Below, one piece after another: positions 1 to 7,768 of a stretch of DNA of 11,263 nucleotides; positions within the stretch are counted from its first letter, which is position 1; each line of letters begins with the position of its first letter. Under the pieces are notes generated by a model. The model made no database searches. It was given only the letters and a program-made list of their open reading frames with translations, and had not been told where the DNA came from. This DNA comes from Gemmatimonadota bacterium (GTDB lineage Bacteria; Latescibacterota; UBA2968; UBA8231): contig VXZF01000523.1 of NCBI GenBank assembly GCA_009845645.1, positions 1 through 11,263 of the forward strand, read 5' to 3'. The position numbers and the translations under genes were made by a program.

Positions 1-45
1 AACGCCAAAGCCGTGATCGACCGCATCCTCGCCAGTGAAGTTTGA
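1..45 (+). CDS. 3' end of an unidentified gene (last 14 codons)
   Basis: Bases 1-45 read in frame as NAKAVIDRILASEV followed by TGA. The rest of the gene lies outside the window, so its family cannot be named from this tail. It is treated as real coding sequence because a diverged copy of its last 11 codons plus stop occurs at 5965-6000. There, four of the five differences leave the encoded residue or the stop unchanged, which is the pattern expected of sequence once selected as protein. The stop is followed by about 125 bases of more AT-rich DNA before the next gene. Confidence 0.6.
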   Translation, partial: NAKAVIDRILASEV

Positions 46-87
46 TGCCCGCCTGAGTCCTACTTAAATACCACACGCGATCGCTTC

Positions 88-100
88 TTAGCTAAGCTAA
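88..100. repeat. 13-bp inverted repeat, candidate operator
   Basis: TTAGCT-A-AGCTAA is a perfect inverted repeat with six-base arms around a central A, located about 70 bases before the start of the first secreted protein. Its symmetry and position would fit a dimeric repressor or activator site. The outer segments GCGAT (77-81) and ATCGC (104-108) are also complementary and could enclose it in a larger fold. It is a single short occurrence with no known regulator nearby, so chance is possible. Confidence 0.25.
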
Positions 101-156
101 AAAATCGCACCACGTCATCTCATTCTTTATATTTCCCCGTTAATGTTACTCCTAGC

Positions 157-160
157 GGAG
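157..160 (+). promoter_or_regulatory. Ribosome binding site of the first secreted protein
   Basis: GGAG at 157-160 lies 10 bases before the ATG at 171. This supports that ATG over the out-of-frame ATG at 178. The protein read from 171 begins with a good signal peptide. Confidence 0.5.
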
Positions 161-170
161 ATACTATCCA

Positions 171-2270
171 ATGCGCGATGCTTGGCTCTTGGTCCTGGTC
201 CTCGCAGCTACGGTCAGCCACGCCCAGATTGAAAAGTGGCAGATCGGCGGCAGCGGCTTGGCCTGGGACCAAGGCGACTCCCTGCAGATTTTGGTCGATT
301 TTGCCAACGTCCCCGGTTCGATCCAACCGCGTTATCTACAGCCGGATCAAAACCTCCTTCCTCTGCTGGAAAACTGGCAATTCTGGCGCGTTCCCGGCGT
401 GAGAAATCTCAGCTATGTCGATGGCTATATGCCGCGCGTTTGGAAGCGGTGGAATGGCAGAGGCGGCGATCCGACTCAGAGTGGCGTCCTCCTCGTCGAC
501 GCAGACTCCACTACCTACAACGCACCCCGCTCCGAAGGCATACAGGACCAGTTCTATACCATCGACACCGCTGTGCCGGTCCCCGCCCAACAGTTCGGGT
601 TCTATACGCCTCCTCAGGGATTTCGCTCCGACGGCACCCCGCTGAACACCGATGCCACCCCGGCTTTCGACGTCTCCATTGGCGACGAATCGGAGCCCGT
701 CGTAACCGGCCCCGCCAGCAAAGCCGGCGGTGAGGATTTCTGTACCAGCAACATAGGGGTCTGGCTACTGGAAAATTGTCCTGAATCTTGGCGATCTGCC
801 GGCTATGCACCCTTCCAACAAGTGGTGGCCAGCGTGGCCGAAAACCTTGATCCCACTGTCCACGTCGATTTCCCCCGCCAGTACGTGCGCTACTTCCGCT
901 GGCGGCGGCAACTGTCGGTCCTCGACGAAGAGGCGGTTGACATCTGCCCGACCTGCGGCGGCGCGGGCGTCCAGGCCCATGCGCTCAAGGGTTCCATCGG
1001 CGGCTTCGAAATCTTCGCTTGGGGCGTGCCGCAGCGCGCCGTCTATCTCAGCCGGATCGTCGATCTCGGCCAAGCCGTCAACTTTGGCCGCCTGCATTGG
1101 TCGGCAACACCGCTGCGATTGGAAAACGGCGCAGTTGTCGAAGCGCCCGACGCCCAGGTCTGGCTCAAGGCCGAAGTTCGCATCGGACGCGACGACGATC
1201 CCGCGACATACAACGAGTTCACGGACCTCGGACGCGAAAAGGAAGTTTCGCGCGAGCATTACGAGTCACTCACGCCGCAGTTCACGCGCGATCCCCAACC
1301 TGGGTTGCGCGCCCCGATAGGCTACGACAGCGACAACTGGTCCTTCTGGTCGGTACCCGCTACCAAATCCGGGGAGCACCTCAGACTCAGAAGCGGCTCG
1401 TACCTGCAGCTCAATCTCTCGCTGGAAAGCCGGGACTTCGACGCGTGGATCCGCCTCGATTCGCTGTGGATCGAGATCGCTCCGCTCCTAGCCGAAGAGG
1501 TCGTCGCCGAGGTGGCGCGACTGGATAATCTGCAACCGGTCCGGGGCATCGTCGAAGTAGAATTGGGCCAATGGACCGAATTCGCCTACCAGATCAAGGC
1601 CGAATTTGCAGACGCGGCCGGGTTCGACGCGCTGCACATCAGCACCGGCAGTCGCCCCGCCTTCCGCAGCCTGGAAATGGGCACCCCGCTCTCAGCCGTC
1701 GTTCCCGCCTTGGTGCTGGAGGAGGAAGACGGCTTGACCATTCACCTAAGCGAAAGAATAACCCGCGCCAACAACGCGCCCATCCGCATCGTCTTCGCCA
1801 GCAAAGTGTTCGAACTGTCCCATACCTTTACGGGCGAGCTTCTCGACACCGACAGCGAGAGCCTGCCGCAACCCATCGCACCCGGCGACGCCAGCGAGGC
1901 CATTTCGACCAGCAGCCTGCGGGTCTTGGGCGCAGCGGGAAAGTCGCCCGATCTCATCCAAGCGCTGGCCCTCTCCACGCCGGTGCTGACCCCCAACGGG
2001 GACGGAGTCCACGACAGGCTCGATATCAGTTATGCCCTGTTCCGCCTCCCCGACCCCGTGCCCGTGGCGCTGGAAGTCTATGCCCTCGACGGCCGCCGCG
2101 TCGCTCGCCTCGACAAAGGGCTCCAAGGTGCCGGCCCCCGGCAACTTGCCTGGGACGGCCGCGACGAAGCAGGCCGCCTGCTGCCGCCGGGCCTCTACCT
2201 GCTCTCCGTCTCCCTGCAAACCGAATTCGCCCAAGCCAAACAATTACTGCCGCTGGGCATAGCCTATTAA
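171..2270 (+). CDS. Large secreted protein with C-terminal FlgD-type Ig domain
   Basis: A 699-residue exported protein of unknown function. Residues 1-18 form a signal peptide (MRDAWLLVLVLAATVSHA, then QIEKW), with no lipobox. The long middle part has no recognisable catalytic motif and looks beta-rich. From about residue 285 it parallels the next gene: a 'LG..' segment leading to a tryptophan strand, then a 'W.FWS...SGE' segment and a hydrophobic strand, as if both carry the same module. Residues about 601-699 resemble the FlgD-like Ig fold found at the C-terminus of many surface proteins, including a P-N-G-D-G-V-H-D turn at 608-615 and the G-R-D-E-A-G and P-P-G-L-Y-L-L segments. Such domains commonly act as surface-anchoring or secretion modules; here that is inference. 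The only four cysteines (191, 203, 259, 262) include a CPTCGGAG stretch. It is followed after one base by its paralogue, so the two are probably co-translated. Confidence 0.85.
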   Translation: MRDAWLLVLVLAATVSHAQIEKWQIGGSGLAWDQGDSLQILVDFANVPGSIQPRYLQPDQNLLPLLENWQFWRVPGVRNLSYVDGYMPRVWKRWNGRGGDPTQSGVLLVDADSTTYNAPRSEGIQDQFYTIDTAVPVPAQQFGFYTPPQGFRSDGTPLNTDATPAFDVSIGDESEPVVTGPASKAGGEDFCTSNIGVWLLENCPESWRSAGYAPFQQVVASVAENLDPTVHVDFPRQYVRYFRWRRQLSVLDEEAVDICPTCGGAGVQAHALKGSIGGFEIFAWGVPQRAVYLSRIVDLGQAVNFGRLHWSATPLRLENGAVVEAPDAQVWLKAEVRIGRDDDPATYNEFTDLGREKEVSREHYESLTPQFTRDPQPGLRAPIGYDSDNWSFWSVPATKSGEHLRLRSGSYLQLNLSLESRDFDAWIRLDSLWIEIAPLLAEEVVAEVARLDNLQPVRGIVEVELGQWTEFAYQIKAEFADAAGFDALHISTGSRPAFRSLEMGTPLSAVVPALVLEEEDGLTIHLSERITRANNAPIRIVFASKVFELSHTFTGELLDTDSESLPQPIAPGDASEAISTSSLRVLGAAGKSPDLIQALALSTPVLTPNGDGVHDRLDISYALFRLPDPVPVALEVYALDGRRVARLDKGLQGAGPRQLAWDGRDEAGRLLPPGLYLLSVSLQTEFAQAKQLLPLGIAY

Positions 2271-2271
2271 C

Positions 2272-4644
2272 GTGAAGCGCACCATGCGACCCCTGCTAAT
2301 TTTGGTCCTCTGCTCCGCGACGGCCCTCGGAGCCGATGCACTCCGCTTCGCCGATGTCGACGCGTGGTCGACGTGGGACATGCCCTATGGGCTGGTCGAG
2401 TTCGGCGACGCGGGCCAACTGCAACTGGTCAAATACCGCAAGGACATCAACGCCGTGGCCAACGCTCCGCTCTTTACCCACGGCACCCGGTCGCGGGGCG
2501 AGGCAGTAGCGGGCGGCATCTGGAAGGCCGGCAGCAATCCCGGCGCTGCCGAGCAGACCATCGACGGCGATCCGGCCACCTTCTGGCAAGCGGCACCCAA
2601 CGATGCCCTTGACGACTGGTTCGTGCAGGTCGATCTGGGCCGCGCGGTGCTGGCTAAGGAGATCCGCCTCACCTTCCCCGACAAGGAGGGTGCTCGCCCC
2701 TTTCGCCAATTCTCCGTCTTCACCGCCACTGGCATCACTTCCGACCCTCTCAACGACGTCTTCATCTACCGGCCGGTCTATTTTACCACCCGTCCCAACG
2801 AGGCTACTTCCATCGCGGTCCCCCTAGCCTTCGACCTCCTAGATACCGCACAGGTCGTCGACCGCAACCTCGACATCGAGCCCGCTGACATCGCCAATTT
2901 TCGCCTCGTCCAGTACATCAACTTCACTGTCGAGGATTTCGATCCCGAGGGCGCGCTGGCCGAGATCGAAGTCGTCGCCGTCGGCGACAATGTCAGCCTC
3001 GGCACGCTCAACCGTGGCACCGTCCTCGATGGGCTCACTGCCCGCGGCAACGAAGGCATCCTCGACGCCGACATGAATACCGGCAACGCCATCATTCCCA
3101 CCGCCTATGAGGGGCGCGTGCGCTCCTGGCAAGAGCAAGGCACTTGGTTCTACATCGACCTCGGTGCCACCTTCTGGCTCGACGAGCTCTTCATCTACGT
3201 GGTCCGCCCCCGCGAGGGTACTGTCGGCAGCCTAGCTGGCCCGCCTCGGGGATTCAAGTTCCTGCACTCGGACGGCACGCGCCTGACCAACTCCGAACTG
3301 CCCACGCCCGAGGCCTTCGACTTCGCCACCCTCATCGACCAGCCCGACCTCGCCATCGGTCAAGACTACGGTGGTCGTGGTGTTCGCTACCTGCGCTACG
3401 CCTTCGCGCCGCGCCAGATACGCTATCTGTTCTGGCACCCCCATACGACCCAAGGTTGGGCCTCGCGCTGGTACGAGATGATGCTGTTCTCCCCCGGCCA
3501 TCCCGCCCAAGTCGTTTTGCGCTCCCCCTTTATCAACCTTGGAGAAGCCGCTGGTGATGGACGCCCAAAAGTCATCAGCAACCTTTCATGGGATGCTGAT
3601 CTTCCCTCTGGAACGCGTATCGAACTGCGTTCGCGCTCGGGCAATACCCAAGGCGCTGTCTATACTTTTCACAATAAGATCGGTGAGGTTATTACAGAAG
3701 AAAAATGGCTCAGTTCACCGAAAGTGCTCAGAGGGCCGGTCGATACAACCGTTGTAGTAAGCGAGGACTGGGACGAGTGGAGCGAGGAGTACTCCTTTTC
3801 CGGCGAAGCCTTCAAATCGCAGAGCCCGCGCCGTTTTGTGCAGCTAGAGATGATCCTCTCGACAGACGATTCGCAAGTAGCGCCCGAGGTCTCCGCGCTA
3901 TCCATTGAGTATGAGGACGCACTCTTGTGGGGCGTACGAGGACGCATCGAACCCAGGAACGCCCAGCCCAACGAGGACACTCGCTTCACTTATTCGGTCT
4001 TGCCCGCAAGCAACCCCGAGGACTTGGGATTCGACCTGATGCGCTTTGATCTGCCTACTGTAGCATCAGACATCGATGTACAAATAGGTGGCGCGACTGT
4101 CGAGCCATCCTTTGTTGACATCCACACTGACTCCCTACATATTGGCTTGCCTTTCTCCGTTACATCCGACTCAGTCCAGATCAGTTTCACCACCCGCGTG
4201 GTGCAAAACGCCACGCTCTTCGGCCTAGATCTAGGTTCAAGCGTCCATCCAGATCTGTGGCAATCGGTCGAGGCGGAAACGCGCCGCGCCAATATAGTCA
4301 TGTTACCCGCCCTAGCAGATGCTACCCAGCTCATCGACGAACTCTCGCTTTCCTCCCCCGTGCTAACCCCCAACGGCGACGGGGCCAACGATGAAGTCCA
4401 GATCCGCTTTGTCGCCTTCAAGGTGACGGGGCAGACGCCCCGGGTATTTATATACGATCTAGCCGGACGCCCAGTATCAGAACTCCCACCACCGACTGTA
4501 CAAGGCGCAGCCTACGTCTTTAGCTGGACCGGTCGCGATGCGGCTGGGAACCTCGTGCGGCCGGGTGCCTATCTCTATCGCATAGACCTAGGTGCCGACG
4601 CGGGCGGAGACACCACCCTGCGAACCGTCGCTGTCGCCTATTGA
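2272..4644 (+). CDS. Secreted discoidin-like protein with C-terminal FlgD-type Ig domain
   Basis: A 790-residue exported protein, paralogous in architecture to the gene before it. The GTG at 2272 begins one base after the previous stop, suggesting translational coupling. An in-frame ATG at 2284 would also leave a full signal peptide (hydrophobic LLILVLCSATALGA); neither start has a strong ribosome site. Residues about 80-155 resemble an F5/8 type C (discoidin) fold: T-I-D-G-D at 96-100, F-W at 104-105, then a V-Q-V-D-L-G strand. A second, weaker discoidin-like unit lies around 244-310 with W-F-Y-I-D-L-G near 292. These folds often bind glycans, so a carbohydrate or surface-polymer ligand is plausible but not shown. 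Residues about 691-790 are the FlgD-like Ig domain, with P-N-G-D-G-A-N-D ending at 707. Both paralogues end in Ala-Tyr. Third-position GC drops sharply near codon 420. Confidence 0.85.
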   Translation: MKRTMRPLLILVLCSATALGADALRFADVDAWSTWDMPYGLVEFGDAGQLQLVKYRKDINAVANAPLFTHGTRSRGEAVAGGIWKAGSNPGAAEQTIDGDPATFWQAAPNDALDDWFVQVDLGRAVLAKEIRLTFPDKEGARPFRQFSVFTATGITSDPLNDVFIYRPVYFTTRPNEATSIAVPLAFDLLDTAQVVDRNLDIEPADIANFRLVQYINFTVEDFDPEGALAEIEVVAVGDNVSLGTLNRGTVLDGLTARGNEGILDADMNTGNAIIPTAYEGRVRSWQEQGTWFYIDLGATFWLDELFIYVVRPREGTVGSLAGPPRGFKFLHSDGTRLTNSELPTPEAFDFATLIDQPDLAIGQDYGGRGVRYLRYAFAPRQIRYLFWHPHTTQGWASRWYEMMLFSPGHPAQVVLRSPFINLGEAAGDGRPKVISNLSWDADLPSGTRIELRSRSGNTQGAVYTFHNKIGEVITEEKWLSSPKVLRGPVDTTVVVSEDWDEWSEEYSFSGEAFKSQSPRRFVQLEMILSTDDSQVAPEVSALSIEYEDALLWGVRGRIEPRNAQPNEDTRFTYSVLPASNPEDLGFDLMRFDLPTVASDIDVQIGGATVEPSFVDIHTDSLHIGLPFSVTSDSVQISFTTRVVQNATLFGLDLGSSVHPDLWQSVEAETRRANIVMLPALADATQLIDELSLSSPVLTPNGDGANDEVQIRFVAFKVTGQTPRVFIYDLAGRPVSELPPPTVQGAAYVFSWTGRDAAGNLVRPGAYLYRIDLGADAGGDTTLRTVAVAY

Positions 4645-4692
4645 TCTGCCCTTATTTTTTCGCCCCATCGCCCCCGATCCATAGCCCTTAGT

Positions 4693-5958
4693 ATGCCAGA
4701 CCAATATCTGCGCACAATTCGCCATTTCAATCGCGACATACACCTGTATCTATTCGCTTCTGGGCTGGTTGGATTTTGCCTATTCAGCGGCATTTACTCG
4801 CTATTGTTCAATTTATATCTGCTGCGGCTGGGCTATGGTCCCGCATTCGTCGGCCAAGTCAATGCTGTCGGCGGCCTAGCCTTTGCCCTATCCAGCCTAC
4901 CGAGCAGTTTCCTCGGCAGCCGTTGGGGCAATCGCCGTACAATGATCCTCGGCCTTAGCTTGGCCGTCGTCGGCCATGCGCTGCTGTCGCAAGCTGAATT
5001 CGTCCCTACTATCCACCAGCAAAACTTCATTCTCAGCATGAACTCCCTCGGCTTACTCGGCATCTCGCTGTACATCGTCAACGGCTACCCCTACTTGATG
5101 AAAATCTCCAGCGCCGCACAGCGCCACCACGTATTCTCGCTCCAAGCCGCGCTCTTTCCCCTTGCGGGTTTTGCTGGTAGTTTGGTCGGGGGTTTCCTGC
5201 CGGGCGGCTTTGCCAGCCTCTTACAACTTTCCCTCGACCATCCCGCCCCCTATCGGCATACATTGCTCTGCGCCTCCCTGCTGCTCACCCCAGGCGTATT
5301 TGCCCTTGTGGCGACGGGTCAAGAGACTCGCCGCGAACACCAGGGGGACACTTCAACGGATGCCGCTCCCTTGCCGCTGAAGCTCATCCTGATAATCTCT
5401 TTTATTGCGTTTCTTTATACTGCCAGTGAAGGGGCAGTCCGCACTTTCTTAAATGTCTATCTAGATGACGCATTAAATGCGAGTACCGCCCTAATTGGCA
5501 CGCTGGCCGCCTCAGGACAATTACTCGCCACTCCCGCCGCCCTCATGATGCCCTTTCTAGTGCGGCGTTTTGGTCGCACCCGCACGTTCAACGGAGCGGT
5601 TTTGTGCTCGGCTCTGATATTGGTCCCCCTCGCTTTAATCCCCCATTGGGCCATTGCCGGTTTATGCCTTATGGGCACGATGTGCCTAGCGGGGATCCGC
5701 CGACCGGCCTTCACCGTTTTCCAACAGGAAATGATGCCCCTGCGCTGGCGGACCGCGATGGCCGGGGCGGCGGCGACAATGACCGGCTTTGGTTATGCTG
5801 GCGTATCACTAGGTGGAGGTTATGTGATTGAAGCGGTGGGGTATCGCGCCCTATTTCTTATGGCAGGTTGCTTAACAGCCTCTGGCGCGGTGATTTTTTG
5901 GCTTTGTTTTAGGCATCGCGACGATGATGCGGGCGAACCGAACAGCTTACTGTCATAG
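4693..5958 (+). CDS. Major facilitator superfamily permease
   Basis: A 421-residue inner-membrane secondary transporter. The sequence is almost entirely hydrophobic helices, consistent with twelve membrane segments split by a polar cytoplasmic loop at about residues 206-229 (rich in E, R, H, Q, D). The loop after the second helix carries G-S-R-W-G-N-R-R at 75-82, which fits the family's motif A (G-x-x-x-D-R-x-G-R-R) with the acidic residue missing. A related loop, V-R-R-F-G-R-T-R, lies in the second half. Substrate and direction cannot be read from the sequence. The gene follows the second secreted protein after 48 bases on the same strand, so co-transcription is likely. The ATG at 4693 lacks a visible Shine-Dalgarno sequence, but the protein starts with a normal short polar segment before helix 1. 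Its stop lies 6 bases before the duplicated gene tail. Confidence 0.9.
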   Translation: MPDQYLRTIRHFNRDIHLYLFASGLVGFCLFSGIYSLLFNLYLLRLGYGPAFVGQVNAVGGLAFALSSLPSSFLGSRWGNRRTMILGLSLAVVGHALLSQAEFVPTIHQQNFILSMNSLGLLGISLYIVNGYPYLMKISSAAQRHHVFSLQAALFPLAGFAGSLVGGFLPGGFASLLQLSLDHPAPYRHTLLCASLLLTPGVFALVATGQETRREHQGDTSTDAAPLPLKLILIISFIAFLYTASEGAVRTFLNVYLDDALNASTALIGTLAASGQLLATPAALMMPFLVRRFGRTRTFNGAVLCSALILVPLALIPHWAIAGLCLMGTMCLAGIRRPAFTVFQQEMMPLRWRTAMAGAAATMTGFGYAGVSLGGGYVIEAVGYRALFLMAGCLTASGAVIFWLCFRHRDDDAGEPNSLLS

Positions 5959-5964
5959 CAGTAG

Positions 5965-6000
5965 GCCGTGATTGATCGCGTCCTCGCCAGCGAAGTTTAA
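5965..6000 (+). pseudogene. Orphan duplicate of the gene tail at 10-45
   Basis: This 36-base stretch reads AVIDRVLASEV and a TAA stop, and matches bases 10-45 at 31 of 36 positions by hand count. The differences are three silent third-base changes, one Ile-to-Val change and TGA-to-TAA. An in-frame TAG at 5962-5964 immediately precedes it, so nothing upstream of the tail survives and it cannot be a working gene. It fills the gap between the permease stop and the convergent ABC exporter, whose own stop (5997-5999, minus strand) lies inside it. It may be the scar of an insertion at a gene's 3' end, or a relic of a tandem paralogue. Confidence 0.6.
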
Positions 6001-7733
6001 ACCAGCGCGTCGGCTAGCTCTTGGGCCTGGACCATGCGGGCGTAGCAACCATCTCGGGCCAGCAAATCTTGGTGGGTGCCGCGCTCGACAATGCGGCCTT
6101 GGTCCAGCACTAAGATCAGGTCGGCCCGGCGCACAGTGGACAGGCGGTGGGCAATAACCAAGGTCGTGCGATTGTATATGAGCCGCTGGACAGCTTCTTG
6201 GATAAGGACCTCGGTTGCCGTGTCCACTGAGGAAGTGGCTTCGTCAAGGAGCAGGACCGGAGCATTTTTGAGCAAGGCGCGGGCAATGGAGAGACGCTGC
6301 TTTTGTCCGCCCGACAGGCGCACGCCGCGCTCGCCGATCAAGGTGCTGTAGCCTTCGGGCAGATCGCAGATGAATTCCTCGGCATTGGCCGCTCGGGCCG
6401 CTTCCTCCATGTCGGCTTGGCTGGCTTCGGGACGGCCAAAGAGGATGTTGTCGCGCACGGTCCCGTGGAAGAGAAAGACATCTTGGGGGACGGAGGCGAT
6501 GTGGCCGCGCAGATAGTCCACGGGCAGACTCCGCACATCGTGGCCCCCGAGTTGGACTTGGCCCTTTTGCGGGTCGTAGTAGCGCGGCACCAAGGCGGCA
6601 ATAGTGCTCTTGCCAGCACCCGTGGGGCCGACCAAGGCCACCACCTGTCCGGCTTCTACCTGGAAATCAATATCGTGCAACACCGGCTGATCCGGCTCGT
6701 AGCCAAAGGTGAGACGGTCGAAGCGCACGGACCAGTCCAGGTGGGCTGGAGCCACCGCGTTGGGCGCGTCGACGATAGTGGGCTTTAGCGCCAGCAGAGC
6801 GAAGATCCGTTCGGTGCTAGAGACCGCTTTCTGCAGCACATCGTTGATGGAAGCCAAGCGCAGGAAAGGTTCGTAGATGTGAGCCATATAGGCGACGAAG
6901 ACAAACAGATCGGCCACGGAAATACCGCCTTGCAGCGCATCAGTGCCCCCCGCCCAGATCACCAGCACCACCCCTACCCCACCGGCTCCTTCGATTAGGC
7001 CGGAAGGAATAATGGAGATCTTGTTAGCGGCGATCATGCGGTCGCGGAAGGTTTGGCTGCGGGCCTCGATGCTGCGGGCGCAGCGCTCTTCCTGGACGAA
7101 CGATTTGATGACCGAGACGCCGGACAGGTAGTCCTGCACTTGGGCCACCAGCTCGCCCAAGCCGCCCCGCACTCCAGCCCACATGCTCCGCACCCGCGAG
7201 ACGTAGCGGAAGACGAGGAAGGCGGTCAGGGGGATGGGCAGCAGCGCGATGAGGGCGAGGCGGGCGTCTAGGACGAACAGCACGGTCAACATGGCACCGG
7301 GAATAACCAAGGCGATAAAGGTCTCGGGAATGCCGTGGGCGATAAAGTCCTCCACGGTCTCCACGTCGTTGATGGAGCGAGCCATGAGTTCACCGGTGCG
7401 GCGCTGGTGGAAAAAGCGGTGCGGCATCCGTTGCAAATGGCGGTACACCCGATTCATGAGCCGGTGCATGACTTGATAGGCAGCCACGTGCGAGTACAGG
7501 CCGTACCCATAGCGCACCAATCCCCGGATCAGGTAAGAGCCCAGCAATAAGAGCGATAGTTTCAGCAGACCAGCCGAGGAACCGCCTCCTTCGGTGAGCC
7601 ATTGAATGAGGCGGCGGATAACTAGGGGCGGTAGTAGGTTGGCAGCGACAAAGAGGAATCCGCAGCCAATGGTCAGGGCTAGGAGGGTGCGTTGGGGACG
7701 GACGAGGCGATAGAACTGGCGGATGAAATTCAC
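5997..7733 (-). CDS. ABC exporter, fused membrane and ATPase domains
   Basis: A 578-residue ABC half-transporter of the MsbA / multidrug type that should act as a homodimer in the inner membrane, exporting or flipping a lipid, drug or peptide. The N-terminal half has about six hydrophobic segments. The C-terminal half is the ATPase: Walker A GPTGAGKST at 369-377, Q-loop V-P-Q-D, signature LSGGQ at 473-477, Walker B with D497 and catalytic E498, and switch H529. All are intact. The open frame continues upstream to 8075, but that part overlaps the phosphodiesterase gene and is low-complexity arginine/proline sequence. The GTG at 7733 is therefore chosen; it gives a normal N-terminus (MNFIRQFYRLVRPQ) 35 bases after the previous stop. 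It has no clear ribosome site. It is last in the minus-strand operon. The substrate is unknown. Confidence 0.92.
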   Translation of the reverse strand: MNFIRQFYRLVRPQRTLLALTIGCGFLFVAANLLPPLVIRRLIQWLTEGGGSSAGLLKLSLLLLGSYLIRGLVRYGYGLYSHVAAYQVMHRLMNRVYRHLQRMPHRFFHQRRTGELMARSINDVETVEDFIAHGIPETFIALVIPGAMLTVLFVLDARLALIALLPIPLTAFLVFRYVSRVRSMWAGVRGGLGELVAQVQDYLSGVSVIKSFVQEERCARSIEARSQTFRDRMIAANKISIIPSGLIEGAGGVGVVLVIWAGGTDALQGGISVADLFVFVAYMAHIYEPFLRLASINDVLQKAVSSTERIFALLALKPTIVDAPNAVAPAHLDWSVRFDRLTFGYEPDQPVLHDIDFQVEAGQVVALVGPTGAGKSTIAALVPRYYDPQKGQVQLGGHDVRSLPVDYLRGHIASVPQDVFLFHGTVRDNILFGRPEASQADMEEAARAANAEEFICDLPEGYSTLIGERGVRLSGGQKQRLSIARALLKNAPVLLLDEATSSVDTATEVLIQEAVQRLIYNRTTLVIAHRLSTVRRADLILVLDQGRIVERGTHQDLLARDGCYARMVQAQELADALV

Positions 7734-7768
7734 GGGGCGGTCGGGTCCATGGTTTCTCTGGCCAAGGT

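Larger units (their letters stand above)
46..170 (+). promoter_or_regulatory. Leader / probable promoter region of the + strand block
   Basis: This 125-base gap is clearly richer in A and T than the flanking genes, as expected for a promoter. A TATATT at 128-133 could be a -10 element, but no convincing -35 box lies at the right distance, so no specific promoter is claimed. The gap also holds a small perfect inverted repeat at 88-100, an 8-base palindrome (GCGATCGC, 77-84) and a Shine-Dalgarno-like GGAG at 157-160. The inverted repeat is followed by A residues, not T residues, so it is not a standard rho-independent terminator for the upstream gene. Confidence 0.4.

Noticed and set aside
77..84. 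GCGATCGC octamer, the cyanobacterial HIP1 motif
   Set aside because: I saw only one copy in 11 kb, whereas HIP1-rich genomes carry it often. Nothing else here suggests cyanobacteria.
945..968. DnaJ-type zinc finger in the first secreted protein
   Set aside because: Only one CXXCXGXG repeat is present, whereas DnaJ has four. The protein is exported and has no J-domain.
765..1259. 164-codon antisense open frame inside the first secreted protein
   Set aside because: Long shadow frames are expected opposite GC3-rich genes. It shows no recognisable domain or ribosome site, and the sense gene has clear signal peptide and domain evidence.
2284..2330. Lipoprotein signal in the second secreted protein (LVLC)
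   Set aside because: Leucine directly before the cysteine does not fit a lipobox, and a normal signal peptidase I site follows at the ALGA region.
4645..4692. Terminator after the second secreted protein (T-run near 4652)
   Set aside because: A short T-run is present, but I found no stable hairpin immediately before it.
5959..5996. Bidirectional terminator between the convergent blocks
   Set aside because: No inverted repeat with flanking T-runs is visible. The gap is filled by the duplicated gene tail.
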